Part shown: positions 1-8,196 of the stretch, piece after piece | How positions within the stretch are numbered: the first letter of the stretch is position 1 | Layout: each line of letters starts with the position of its first letter | Source: Lacticaseibacillus thailandensis DSM 22698 = JCM 13996 | Lineage (GTDB): Bacteria; Bacillota; Bacilli; Lactobacillales; Lactobacillaceae | Assembly (NCBI RefSeq): GCF_001312865.1 | Contig: NZ_BBER01000003.1 | Location: 186,001 to 250,000 of the forward strand | Direction of reading: 5' to 3' | Length of the DNA: 64,000 nucleotides | Made by a program: the position numbers and the translations under genes | Notes under the pieces: generated by a model | Databases searched by the model: none | The model's input: only the letters and a program-made list of their open reading frames with translations | Told to the model about the DNA's origin: nothing

Positions 1-664
1 CCCAGTTGCGCGCACGGGTGAGGGCGTCATATTGGGCCTCGTGGGTGAGCTTGGCCAACACTTGTTGGTCATGCTGCAAGTACTGGTCAAAGTCCCAGAG
101 GGCAAAGTAAGCCCAACCAAACGAGATGAGGTTGGCAATGGCCAACCCTAACGGCAGGGGCCGGGGCGCGGTCAAGTACATATTGACCCAGAAGAGCGTC
201 CCCACGAAGAGGGCGGGCAAGAAGTACACCCAACGTTGCTGATGCAACAGCTGGCCATACCAACGCTCGGCGTAGATGACAAGGCACGCAAAAAGAAACA
301 AGATCCAATTAGTAATCGACATGGCGCCCGTACTAATGTAGGTGATTGCCCCCACGGTTTGAATAATGGCAAAACCCACCAGGCTGGTGGTCAACAGGTT
401 GGAGTAGATGAGAATGGTACTTTGAATGTTGACGAACGCCCAAAAGAGCATGAGGTTGCTGGAATGACCATACAGGTACCGTAACAGTATCAGCATCAGG
501 CATATGTAAATAAGCAGTGGGTACACTGCTTGGACCCGCGCCAACATCCGCATGTGCGCGACCCGTTGTCTGGTACCAGCTTCAATTTGACTGTAAACGG
601 ACGTAAAGCCGAGCATACTGATGACGACGATGAAGAACGTGGTCACGTATGATGCAACGTTCAT
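1..664 (-). CDS. Membrane-bound GGDEF diguanylate cyclase, N-terminal part (runs off left edge)
   Basis: The minus-strand frame is open from an ATG at 664 to the window edge, 221 codons. The ATG follows a GGAGG-type site at about 671-675. The product begins with roughly six hydrophobic helices (first near residues 5-25) and then a cytoplasmic stretch reading LTHEAQYDALTRARNW just at the edge. That is the characteristic opening of the GGDEF domain (usual form LTxxAxxDxLTxLxNR). The catalytic GG(D/E)EF loop lies outside the window, so activity cannot be judged. Family knowledge: GGDEF proteins make cyclic di-GMP from two GTP. An EAL-domain protein lies about 5 kb away (5507-6191), giving a plausible opposing pair. 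An 18-bp palindrome lies in the leader. Confidence 0.8.
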   Translation of the reverse strand, partial: MNVASYVTTFFIVVISMLGFTSVYSQIEAGTRQRVAHMRMLARVQAVYPLLIYICLMLILLRYLYGHSSNLMLFWAFVNIQSTILIYSNLLTTSLVGFAIIQTVGAITYISTGAMSITNWILFLFACLVIYAERWYGQLLHQQRWVYFLPALFVGTLFWVNMYLTAPRPLPLGLAIANLISFGWAYFALWDFDQYLQHDQQVLAKLTHEAQYDALTRARNW

Positions 665-737
665 TAGAATGACCTCCTTGGCGGTCGAAGTGTGATACTG
701 GAAAGTACCGGGTTTGACTTCAACATAGGCCACATTT

Positions 738-755
738 AGCGATTGGTCAATCGCT
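738..755. promoter_or_regulatory. Perfect 18-bp palindrome in the leader/promoter of the GGDEF gene
   Basis: AGCGATTG-GT-CAATCGCT is a perfect inverted repeat, 74 bp upstream of the GGDEF start codon. A minus-strand -10 candidate TATAAT (770-765) puts the start point near 758, so the repeat would cover the start of the transcript. It could be a repressor operator or a 5' RNA hairpin; no regulator gene is visible next to it. The wider stretch 665-1267 holds no gene I can support. Confidence 0.4.
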
Positions 756-1267
756 TTTACCTCTATTATACAGAGTTATTAAAGATATCTGCAGACGATT
801 GGTTCGGATTGGCGTGTTTGGTTGATATTGACGCATTTTGCGCACAGTCCGTGTCGTTGGCACGGGCTATTTTACTGGCAATAATTGTGGTCCTTAGTTA
901 TCGGTCATTGTTGGCTATACTAATGGGTTATGGGCTGTGTGCACTCTGGGTGGCGGCAATGAAGGATGATTAGTGAGGGGAAAGTGCCTAGCCGTTGCTG
1001 GCATGTATTGGTACCCCCGGGCATAATAATGGTGTATCGAGGGGAGGAAACATGAACCCTGCAGTTTGCTGGTCGATTAAGGAATTTTTGCACCCTACGT
1101 AACTGATCATACGACGAGTTAGCGGGTCAGCTGTCCATTTCACGGTCGCAATGGACCGATAATGACGGGACACTGCGCCTGTAGCTTGCCATCAAGCTGG
1201 CAGACATCATGACGAGCTGCATAAGGTGCGTTATAGTATTGGTAAACAAGCACTAGTGGAGGTCAGC

Positions 1268-1845
1268 ATGCAGACGGTAGAGGAAATTTCTCGGGCAATT
1301 ATGGCGGATCCCGCCAACCAGCAGTACACGGCGGCGGGAATCGAGCCGCTATTTCACGTGGAGCCCACGGCTACCATCCTCATTATCAGTCAGGCACCCA
1401 GTCGCCAGGCGCAGTTAGCGCGGACATACTGGCACGACCCGAGCGGCGACCGGTTGCGCCAGTGGATGGGCATTAATGCGGATGAATTTTACACTCTGGC
1501 CGCATTGCGGTCCTCAACCTGGATTTTTACTATCCGGGCAAGGGCAAAAGTGGCGACCTCCCGCCGCGGCGGGGATTTGCTGAAAAGTGGCACGCGCCGC
1601 TATTAAAGCTGATGCCGAACGTGCAATTGACGCTATTGATCGGCGCGTACGCTCAACGTTACTACCTACCGCAACGCCGGCGTACGTTGACGGCCACAGT
1701 GCAGCATTACGCGGACTACGCACCATACTTTCCGCTTGTGCACCCGTCGCCACTCAATTACGGATGGATGCACAAGAATCCGTGGTTTGAAGAACGCGTA
1801 GTGCCCGCGCTGCAACGGCCGGTGCGGGTATTGGTGGATGCATAG
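1268..1845 (+). CDS. Uracil-DNA glycosylase superfamily protein (frameshifted as read)
   Basis: Start ATG at 1268 follows TGGAGG at 1257-1262. The first frame carries residues up to about 1510, including the SQAPS segment that corresponds to motif A (usually GQAPG) of the UDG superfamily. The frame then breaks near 1512; one added base restores LNLDFYYPGKGKSGDLPPR and then HPSPLN, the second conserved UDG motif, followed by an NPWFE segment. Corrected length is about 192 residues, normal for the family. Role: removal of uracil or related damaged bases from DNA in base-excision repair; the exact subfamily is not clear. It converges on the permease at 1893-2996 with a shared terminator between. 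Confidence 0.75.
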
Positions 1846-1847
1846 TA

Positions 1848-1877
1848 AAAGGGGGCAACGCATAGTTGCCCCCCTTT
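1848..1877. terminator. Bidirectional intrinsic terminator
   Basis: The hairpin AAAGGGGGCAAC / GTTGCCCCCCTTT, with A and T tracts on both sides, sits between the convergent glycosylase and permease genes and can serve both. Confidence 0.8.
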
Positions 1878-1892
1878 GGTATGGAATCATAT

Positions 1893-2996
1893 TTACAAAA
1901 TGAAATCGAGAATCAGCCAGCCCATCACGGCCAGGATAGCGAGGCCCAAAAAGTTAAAGGCAGAAAAGCGAGAAAGAAGCGGACTTGGTTGTGGTTACCA
2001 AAGTCAGTGTACTCCTTGAACACGAGCAAGTTACACATGGAGCCAACCACCGTGCCCAGGCCACCGATGTTGGACCCCAAGAAGAGGGCCTCCGAGAAGC
2101 TGGTAAACTTTCCAATTAAGACCGTTGACGGGACGTTGGAGATTACTTGGCTGCTCAACAAGCTGGTCAAGTAGACGGAGTGGCGGGTGGCCATGAGTCC
2201 CGAGACGAGGGTGACGACCCATGGCATCTGGCGCAGCACACTGACAATGACGAAGAAGCCGCCAAAGGTGAGCACGATGGCGTAGTCCACGTGGAGCATG
2301 ATGTGCGGATCAAAGGCTAGTGCGAGCACGATGGCGGCGATGGCACCGACATGAGGGGATGAAGCCAAGGACCCCGATGAAGATGATCAGCGCCACAATG
2401 CAGGTAACGATCGTCGGGCGCCGTTGAATACGGATGTCCCGGGGTGGGACGGACGGTAAAGGGGTTTTCTTGATGGTAAAGATGAAGAGGGTGAGGAGAA
2501 TCATGCTGGCAATCAGTAACGGGATCGACCAGGTAAAGAAGGTGCCCACGTGGATGTGGTAGTGGTTCATCAGGAAGATGTTGTGGGTGTTCCCAAAGGG
2601 TGTAAAGGCACTGCCAAAGTTGGCGGCCATCCCGATCAACGTCACAGGTAAAATCTCGGGAAGCTTGAATTTCTTGGCAATACGGAGATAGAGGGGAACT
2701 AAGGTAATGACCGTCACGTCATTGGTCATAAACATTGCCGCTACGACGGCGAGGAGGACAAACATCCATGTCAGCTGGCGCGTAGTGGTGGCCAGACTGG
2801 TCAGACGGTAGGTAAAGTAATCCAATATATGCAGGTACTCAAAAATCTGGATGATGGTCATCATCGCCAGAATGGAGAACAGTGTAGAAAAGTTGATATC
2901 TGCGAGACGCGGTTTCGCAAAGAACAAACTAATCAATGCCAAAACCACGGTGATTTGCAGCACGTGGTCCTTAGCAACGTTTTTGATTACGGTCAT
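1893..2996 (-). CDS. SLC13/ArsB-like anion permease (two frameshifts as read)
   Basis: A polytopic membrane protein of about 367 residues with the transmembrane pattern of the ion-transporter superfamily (ArsB/NhaD/DASS). The motif MTNDVTVITLVPL and the later GSNIGGLGTVVGSM are characteristic of the two repeats. I prefer ATG 2996 (after AGAGGG) over the GTG at 3041. The frame changes near 2350 inside a C run and again near 1975; correction gives the end NFLGLAILAVMGWLILDFIL with a stop at 1893. The substrate cannot be read from sequence; citrate, arsenite and other anions are all known in this superfamily. The gene stands alone, with a terminator at 1848-1877. Confidence 0.7.
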
Positions 2997-3116
2997 GAAT
3001 AAACCCTCTTCGAAAATTGACTCAACGTAAATATTTTGCACTTAAAAAGGGTGGCCTACTATCGGACTAGTGTAAAACTCTCGTAAATATCGGGGACTGA
3101 ATGTTTACAAACCGGC

Positions 3117-3133
3117 ATATTTCCCGGGAAATA
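3117..3133. other. Noc-type binding palindrome (perfect)
   Basis: TATTTCCCGGGAAATA at 3118-3133 is identical to the Noc binding consensus described for Bacillus subtilis. It lies between two genes in an otherwise featureless intergenic stretch (2997-3294). It is one of several copies in this window (7711, 15459, 36896, 53596, 59187). Noc itself is not encoded here, so the assignment is by sequence identity. Confidence 0.75.
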
Positions 3134-3294
3134 ATGTCCAGTAGGGCGTGTGGCGAGCGTCCAACATACGGCTCTACGGGGGTAGCGCCGCGGGAGACAA
3201 CGGCACAGGGCCAGGGTTTGCAACAAATAGGCTGCACAGCATCGGTGACTTTTTATGAACTGTGCGCTCAGGTTGATGAATAGCAGTAACCATA

Positions 3295-3324
3295 CAAAAT
3301 GCCGTCAGGAATAATCCTGGCGGC
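3295..3324 (-). terminator. Terminator of brnQ
   Basis: The hairpin GCCGTCAGGA-ataa-TCCTGGCGGC lies just beyond the brnQ stop; on the minus strand it is followed by ATTTTGTAT. Confidence 0.75.
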
Positions 3325-3351
3325 ACTTATTGATATTGCTAACGGATGTGC

Positions 3352-4821
3352 TTAGTCGTTGGTTGCCGACATTTCGCTAGCGCTCGTGGTTGGTTCAATC
3401 ACTGCTGCGCCGCTGTCTTCGCGGGCTTCAATGGCACGTTCAGCGGTGTCATCAGCTTTGAAGGACTGGCCAGTCAGTTTGGCGATAATGGCGCCGCCAA
3501 TCAGACCCACGGCCAGGAATGGCACAAAGTCCATGGAGATGGAGAACATAGGAATGTACTTAGTGGCGAAGTTGTCGATGGCCTGGAAGAAGGCCAGGTT
3601 GGCTAAGAACGGCGGTAGCGCGTGGATAGCATCCAGAATGGCGGGAATTAAGGTAAAGCCAATCGTCGTGCGGTAAATGGTACGTTGTTTGCCAATGAAT
3701 GGGTGCAGCATGCCCAGGAGAATCATGCCATGGCCAATGGGTACAGCAGCATCAGAATCGGCGTGGACAGGGCGATGATGGTATCCAGACCGAAGTTGGC
3801 AATCAGGAAGGAGCAGGTGCAAGTGAAGATGAGGAACTTGCTGAAACCAATCTTCGGGAACCGCCGGCCAAGGTCCTGGGAGAATGAGGTAACCAGTCCA
3901 ATCGAGGTGGTGAGGCAGGCGATGATGGCCATGGCAGCCAGGATGCCCGTTCCAATCATACCGGTGTAATGCGTCATGATGGCACTAAAGGCGGGGCCAC
4001 CGTTGGAGTAAACCTGCGTGAATTTAAGGGAAATAACGCCCAACATGATCAAACCTAAGTAGATGGCGGCTTCGAGCCCCATGGACATGGCACCAACTTT
4101 GGCCACGTCACGGGACCGCTGCCCAGCTTTGAGAATGCCAAAGTGCTTCAGTGCGGCCACAATCGTCACCCCGAAGCCCAGTCCGGCGAGTGCATCCATG
4201 GTGTTGTAACCCTGCAGGAAACCGTAAGTAAAGTTACTACCGGCCTTGGTAGCGTGCGTTGTGGCAGCCAGCGTCGCACCGTCACCCTTGATGAGAAAGG
4301 CCGCAATGAAGACCGCAATCAGCAAGATCAGCAGTAACGGGTTGAGCAACTTACCCACGTAGTTGGGCATCTTGTTCGGATTTTTGGACAGGAAGTACGT
4401 GAGGCCGAAGAAGATAGCGGAGTATATCAGGAGTGCGATTTGGTCGGAGCCCTTGGGAATGAAGGGGAGAATTCCGATTTCAAAGGACGTTGCGGCCGTA
4501 CGGGGGGAGGCAAACAGCAATCCCAGCGTGGCGTGGGTCGCAATCAGGAAGAAGAGGGCGAAAATTTTACCCGCGGGGCGGGCCAACTGGTACATGCTGT
4601 CACTTTCGGTCATGGAGATGGCCAGAATAGCGAGCAGTGGTAGCAGGATAGCGGTGATAATAAAGCCAAAAGTAGCCGGAATCCAGTTACCGCCGGCGGC
4701 CTGGCCCAAATGGATCGGGAAAATCAGGTTGCCAGCCCCAAAGAAGAGTGCAAAGAGCATGGAACCAAGGGTTAAGTATTGTTTTTTTAGTGAGATGAGT
4801 TGATTTTGCTTTCATTTCCAT
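3352..4821 (-). CDS. brnQ: Branched-chain amino acid:cation symporter BrnQ (frameshifted as read)
   Basis: LIVCS-family carrier for leucine, isoleucine and valine uptake, with about 12 membrane helices. The segment FALFFGAGNLIFPIHLGQ near the N-terminus is the family signature. The start ATG at 4821 follows GGAGGA. A run of seven T (4782-4788, A on the coding strand) shifts the frame after about 12 codons; one base fewer gives MEMKAKSTHLTKKQYLTLGS running straight into the signature. A second break near 3725 separates LLYPLAM from MILLGMLHPFIG. Corrected length is about 490 residues, somewhat longer than typical because of a charged C-terminal tail. Expression is controlled by the T-box leader at 4900-5190, and a terminator follows the stop. 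Confidence 0.88.
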
Positions 4822-4899
4822 AGGTATGTCCTCCAAAAATAATGGTTAATTGCAACAAAGGGGGGCGGTCCAACCTTGGCCGGGGTCGGACCGGGGACG

Positions 4900-5190
4900 A
4901 AAAAAAAGCGCCCCTGGCAAACTTTACGTTTGCCAAGGGCGCCATTGCGCTTTACCACCTTAGTTCGTCTATCCGTCACCGAATAAACCTCGGAGAGTAC
5001 GGCCGTGACCGGTGCACGGTGATACTCCATTGCTGTAATGGGCGCAATCCCAGTCGCCACTCCCGTACGGTCGCAGCGACGACTCATAGCCTACTTTCAC
5101 CGGGTTAACGTGGTCGCTTCACACTGATCACGACTCACTGACACGCGCTACCGGTTACTCTGCTACTCTTCGTCTTTGTTTCAATTGATG
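4900..5190 (-). promoter_or_regulatory. T-box riboswitch leader of brnQ (candidate Ile specifier)
   Basis: On the minus strand, about 290 nt ahead of brnQ end in a strong terminator (hairpin 4908-4942, followed by eight T at 4907-4900). Just before it lies AAGGTGGTAAAGCGC (4961-4947), close to the T-box consensus AAGGTGGTACCGCG that binds the uncharged tRNA end. Further upstream AGAGTA (near 5174) can pair with TACTCT (near 5000), as the base of stem I. The candidate specifier ATC (5023-5021), followed by ACC, would read isoleucine. Uncharged tRNA would favour antitermination and raise transporter expression. The ACC of the T-box core reads AAA here, so the assignment is good but not perfect. 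Confidence 0.7.
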
Positions 5191-5206
5191 TTGTGATTAC
5201 CTTAAA

Positions 5207-5229
5207 TTAAATAAATGTGAAAGTCAAGA
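5207..5229 (-). promoter_or_regulatory. Promoter of the T-box/brnQ transcript
   Basis: On the minus strand, TTGACT (5229-5224) is followed after 17 nt by TAAGGT (about 5206-5201), placing transcription start just before the T-box leader. Confidence 0.55.
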
Positions 5230-5343
5230 GAATAAATACAAAAAAATCTCATTTTTGGCTGGTGATAACAACGGTTATCGGTACCTGGTGCGACTTGGTA
5301 GGCATCGTCGCGATTAAAAATACAATTTTTTTGCACTGAAGTA

Positions 5344-5370
5344 TTGGATTTTTAGTGTCAGGGGTATACT
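5344..5370 (+). promoter_or_regulatory. Promoter candidate of the EAL gene
   Basis: TATACT (5365-5370) is a good -10; TTGGAT (5344-5349) is a weak -35 with a 15-nt spacer. It would give a leader of about 130 nt. Confidence 0.4.
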
Positions 5371-5425
5371 ATAGCGTCAGAGATAACTCAACGCATATAT
5401 GTTCAATGCTCAAGCCCGGAAGTTT

Positions 5426-5475
5426 AGGGCATACGACCCGTACATGAGAAAGTCATGTGCGGGTTGTTTTCGTTT
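5426..5475 (+). terminator. Leader hairpin with U-tract ahead of the EAL gene
   Basis: ACCCGTACATGA-gaaag-TCATGTGCGGGT forms a 12-bp stem (one G-U pair) followed by TGTTTTCGTTTC, all about 35 nt upstream of the EAL start at 5507. Just before it, GCCC-ggaagttta-GGGC forms a second short hairpin. An intrinsic terminator inside a 5' leader implies attenuation, but I cannot match the leader to a known riboswitch class. Confidence 0.5.
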
Positions 5476-5506
5476 CAGGGTCGAATTACGAAGGAGGCTG
5501 GTTTGT

Positions 5507-6191
5507 ATGTACCGTTTTTTTTGGGCAACCCAAGTATGCTGGTACCAACAACACCACGCGTAATCTGATTGGGTACGAATTGTTTATTCGCCAATATGTT
5601 GATGGTCGTTGGCTACTGCCGCAAGACTTTAACGGGATTACCGCAGACACGTTACAACACTTATTGATGGACGTCGTGCTCACTATGCACGAATCGGTCG
5701 AGATGCTATCGTTCAATCTGGAGCAGAATCAGTTTGTGGATCCCGCCTTTTTGGACATGGTGACCTACGTGCAGGACCACACCCGCATTAACCTCTTTAC
5801 GGAGTTGACGGAGCGGCTCGCTCCGGGTATTAGTGAGGATTCGCTGGTGGACGCGGCCGCTAAGTTCCACCATCGTGGCCTCTTGGTCTGCATTGACGAT
5901 GTTGGTACCGGTGAGAATACCCCCGAAATGGTGCTACGCATGAATGATTCGGTGGATGAGTTCAAGTTCGCCTTCCAGGACTTTCGGCCGTACCACAACA
6001 TCCAGGAAATTGAACCGCAACTCAATTTTTGGTACCACCTGGCGCGGCGTGAGCACAAGATGTTGGCTATTGAGGGTGTGGAAACCGCTGCTGAGTTGGC
6101 GGAAATCGATGCCCATTACGACTATGACGTGGTGCAGGGCTACCTGTTGGGTCACCCAGCCTTGCTCAGTCGGGCCCAAAATAGTAATTAA
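5507..6191 (+). CDS. EAL-domain c-di-GMP phosphodiesterase (frameshifted in a T run)
   Basis: A stand-alone EAL protein of about 228 residues with no other domain. The likely start is ATG 5507, nine bases after AAGGAGG; a run of eight T at 5514-5521 then breaks the frame, and seven T would give MYRFFGQPKYAGT running into IGYELFIR, the ExxxR form of the EAL motif. Catalytic-site motifs are nearly all present: the Asn of SFNLEQ, FTELTER, CIDDVGTG, the Lys of EFKFAF, IEGVET and VVQGYLLG. The usual Asp two residues after that Lys is Ala here. Hydrolysis of c-di-GMP to pGpG is therefore plausible. The stop overlaps by four bases the stop of the convergent DegV gene. Confidence 0.82.
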
Positions 6192-7054
6192 GCTGTAGCT
6201 GGTGTCCGGAAAAAGACGGCGCAGCAACCCGGCCCGGTGTGGCTTGCCAGCACGGTGCCCACGGGCATACTGGTGATTTGTGCCGTAGGTAGAACTTGGC
6301 GTACGGCGTCTGCCAACTTTGCCGTTGTGGTCGCATCCGCGCTGCTGACAATCATGACGGTGGGGTGCGGCGTATGACCGAGGGCGTCACCGGCTTGCTG
6401 AGCGAGGAAGCGCAAGGATTTACCAAAGGTGCGGACCTTGTGGCGGACCACGATGGCCCCGTCCTCCTGCAACTCAAGAATTGGGTGCAGGTTCAACAGT
6501 GCCCCGATTTTGGCGGCGCTGGCTTTGAGTCGGCCGCCCGCGACCAGGTAGTGGAGGTCGTCAATGGTGACTACATGGTGGTACTCGTGGCGGTGCTGTT
6601 GCACCCAGGCGGCGACGCTGGCCGCCGGTTGGCCCTGGTCCCGGAGCTTGATCACGTCCAGCAGCATCATGCCTAGCCCGCAGCTAGCGGCGCGGGAATC
6701 CGCAATCGTGATGTCGGCATGGGGGTAATCCTCCTGGATCACTCGGCGAGCCTGGACGGCGCCGGCAAAGGTGCCACTTAGGGCGCTATCAAAGGCGAGG
6801 TACAATACCGGGGTGTCGTTGCGCACGTATGGTTCAAAGGCGGCCACGAATTCGCCCACGCTCACTTGGGAGGTGGTGGCGGTGTGGCCGGCGCCGAGTT
6901 GCTGGTAAAAGTCGTGCATACCGGCGACGTTATCAGTGGTGAGGTAAACTTCTTGATTGTTGACCAGGACGTGCAGGGCGACTACGTCAACATCGTGGTC
7001 ACGTAAAGTTGCCTGTGGCAGATCACAGGCGGAATCAGTCATTAATTTGAACAT
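6188..7054 (-). CDS. DegV-family fatty-acid-binding protein
   Basis: Intact 288-residue DegV protein, the normal family length. The N-terminal MTDSACDLP matches the DegV signature (usually TDSTADLP), ATTSQVSVGEF binds ligand in known structures, and SALSGTFAGA and the GGRLK segment (VAGGRLKASAAKIG) are also typical. Family members bind fatty acids, and in Gram-positives the FakB proteins deliver them to the fatty acid kinase FakA; no fakA is nearby, so that role is inference. The first ATG (7054) has only a weak AGTAGG site; the Met five residues in is an alternative. It is monocistronic and converges with the EAL gene. Confidence 0.85.
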   Translation of the reverse strand: MFKLMTDSACDLPQATLRDHDVDVVALHVLVNNQEVYLTTDNVAGMHDFYQQLGAGHTATTSQVSVGEFVAAFEPYVRNDTPVLYLAFDSALSGTFAGAVQARRVIQEDYPHADITIADSRAASCGLGMMLLDVIKLRDQGQPAASVAAWVQQHRHEYHHVVTIDDLHYLVAGGRLKASAAKIGALLNLHPILELQEDGAIVVRHKVRTFGKSLRFLAQQAGDALGHTPHPTVMIVSSADATTTAKLADAVRQVLPTAQITSMPVGTVLASHTGPGCCAVFFRTPATA

Positions 7055-7337
7055 AAGGAGCCTACTTTCTCATGGCAGGGCGCCGGCGTCTACACTTAGC
7101 AGTACGTACGGACGCTTTTTTTGATTACAGCAGCATGTTGTTATGTAAGCAAACTCTATCCCAACCTGTATCCGGCGTAAATAGTTTTGGGTTCACGTGT
7201 GACAGCTGTCAATAATGGTGTCACGCCAGGGCGGCCGCAGGGACGTGGATTTACAATTGGTGCTGCCGATCACAGTAATAATTAGCACTCGTTTAAAAAA
7301 ACTGCTAATGAAGTGTGCCATCATGAAATAACTGCCC

Positions 7338-7343
7338 TATAAT
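7338..7343 (+). promoter_or_regulatory. -10 element for the small acidic protein gene
   Basis: A perfect TATAAT lies about 39 bp before the start at 7382; the -35 (GTGCCA, 7315-7320) is weak. Otherwise 7055-7366 shows no gene. Confidence 0.5.
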
Positions 7344-7381
7344 GTAGGTGTACCAAGTCAAACAATATGGAGGTAATGATC

Positions 7382-7597
7382 ATGGCAGCAGAAGCTGAAA
7401 AGACTTTAGTGCTAGACACACCGATGAAAGATGTTTTTGACTGGAGCGACAGTGAGGACGCGGTGCGTGACGCATTGTGGAACCACTACATGGAAGCCAA
7501 CAATCACGACACCATCAAGACTGAAGAGCAGATGAAGCCTGTCCTGGACTACACCGACGATCAGGTGAAGGAACTGGCTGAAAAGGAACTGCACTAA
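7382..7597 (+). CDS. Small acidic protein, unknown function
   Basis: A 71-residue protein starting at ATG 7382, eight bases after GGAGG (7369-7373). It has its own promoter-like TATAAT and a terminator after it, so it is very probably a real, separately transcribed gene. The sequence is rich in Asp and Glu ([34 protein letters not shown]), has no Cys, no membrane segment and no signal peptide, and is predicted to be helical. I do not recognise the family. The strong ribosome site suggests good expression. Confidence 0.7.
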   Translation: MAAEAEKTLVLDTPMKDVFDWSDSEDAVRDALWNHYMEANNHDTIKTEEQMKPVLDYTDDQVKELAEKELH

Positions 7598-7629
7598 ACT
7601 GGCGGTTCCACATAATATAACATTAACAG

Positions 7630-7661
7630 AGGGGCTGACCGCAGTTGAGGTTGGCCCCTTT
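7630..7661 (+). terminator. Terminator after the small acidic protein gene
   Basis: GGGGCTGACC-gcagttga-GGTTGGCCCC followed by TTT. Confidence 0.75.
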
Positions 7662-7710
7662 GTTCGCGTTGTTTGAGTAAGCTATACTGACAATAGGGTT
7701 TGGCCCGGAA

Positions 7711-7726
7711 TATTTCCCGGGTAATA
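7711..7726. other. Noc-type palindrome (one mismatch)
   Basis: TATTTCCCGGGTAATA differs from the palindromic consensus at one position. It is intergenic, 26 bp upstream of the deformylase-like start. Confidence 0.6.
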
Positions 7727-7751
7727 GTAGTGACCTACGGAGGACCAAGAC

Positions 7752-8162
7752 ATGGAACGAGCCATTAATCGGGACCAGTTGTTACTGAGCCAGCCCGCGG
7801 TGGCGGCGACCCGGGCAGACCAGCAGGTGGTGACTGATCTCCTCGATACGTTAGCCGCCAACAGTGACCGCTGCGTGGGCATGGCGGCGAACATGATCGG
7901 GGTCAATAAGAACGTGATCGTCGTACGGATGGGCCCGGTGGCGGTGCCGATGATCAACCCACGGCTCACTCACCTACACGGGCCGTTTACTACCAAAGAG
8001 GGGTGCTTGTCGCTGGATGGTGAACGGGAGACCGTCCGTTATCAGTCACTGGACGTGGATTATCTGGATGCGCAATGGCGACCCCAACACCAACATTTTT
8101 CGGGGTGGGTGGCCCAAATCATTCAACATGAGGTCGACCACACGCAAGGGCGGTTAATTTAG
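7752..8162 (+). CDS. Peptide deformylase-like protein with altered motif 1
   Basis: A 136-residue deformylase-family protein; ATG 7752 lies seven bases after GGAGGA. Metal-binding motifs are intact: the Cys of EGCLS and QHEVDH (HExxH type). Motif 1, normally GxGxAAxQ, reads CVGMAANMIG, so the oxyanion-hole Gln is Met. The protein is shorter than a typical def product (about 180). Short paralogs of this type occur in many Firmicutes alongside a genuine deformylase. It may act on another formylated substrate or be a weak deformylase. The gene is followed at 8197 by the tanR-like regulator. Confidence 0.8.
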   Translation: MERAINRDQLLLSQPAVAATRADQQVVTDLLDTLAANSDRCVGMAANMIGVNKNVIVVRMGPVAVPMINPRLTHLHGPFTTKEGCLSLDGERETVRYQSLDVDYLDAQWRPQHQHFSGWVAQIIQHEVDHTQGRLI

Positions 8163-8196
8163 TACGTAGTGCAACTAAAGCAGTGAGGCAGCCAAC

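Noticed and set aside
743-973. 76-codon open frame with a hydrophobic C-terminal part
   Set aside because: It starts with TTG inside the palindrome, has no ribosome binding site, and shows no recognisable family; probably chance.
3101-3283. 60-codon open frame upstream of the permease
   Set aside because: No ribosome site, low-complexity composition, and it contains the Noc-type palindrome; not a gene.
5371-5506. c-di-GMP-I (GEMM) riboswitch in front of the EAL gene
   Set aside because: The conserved GEMM segments are not present; kept only as an unassigned leader.
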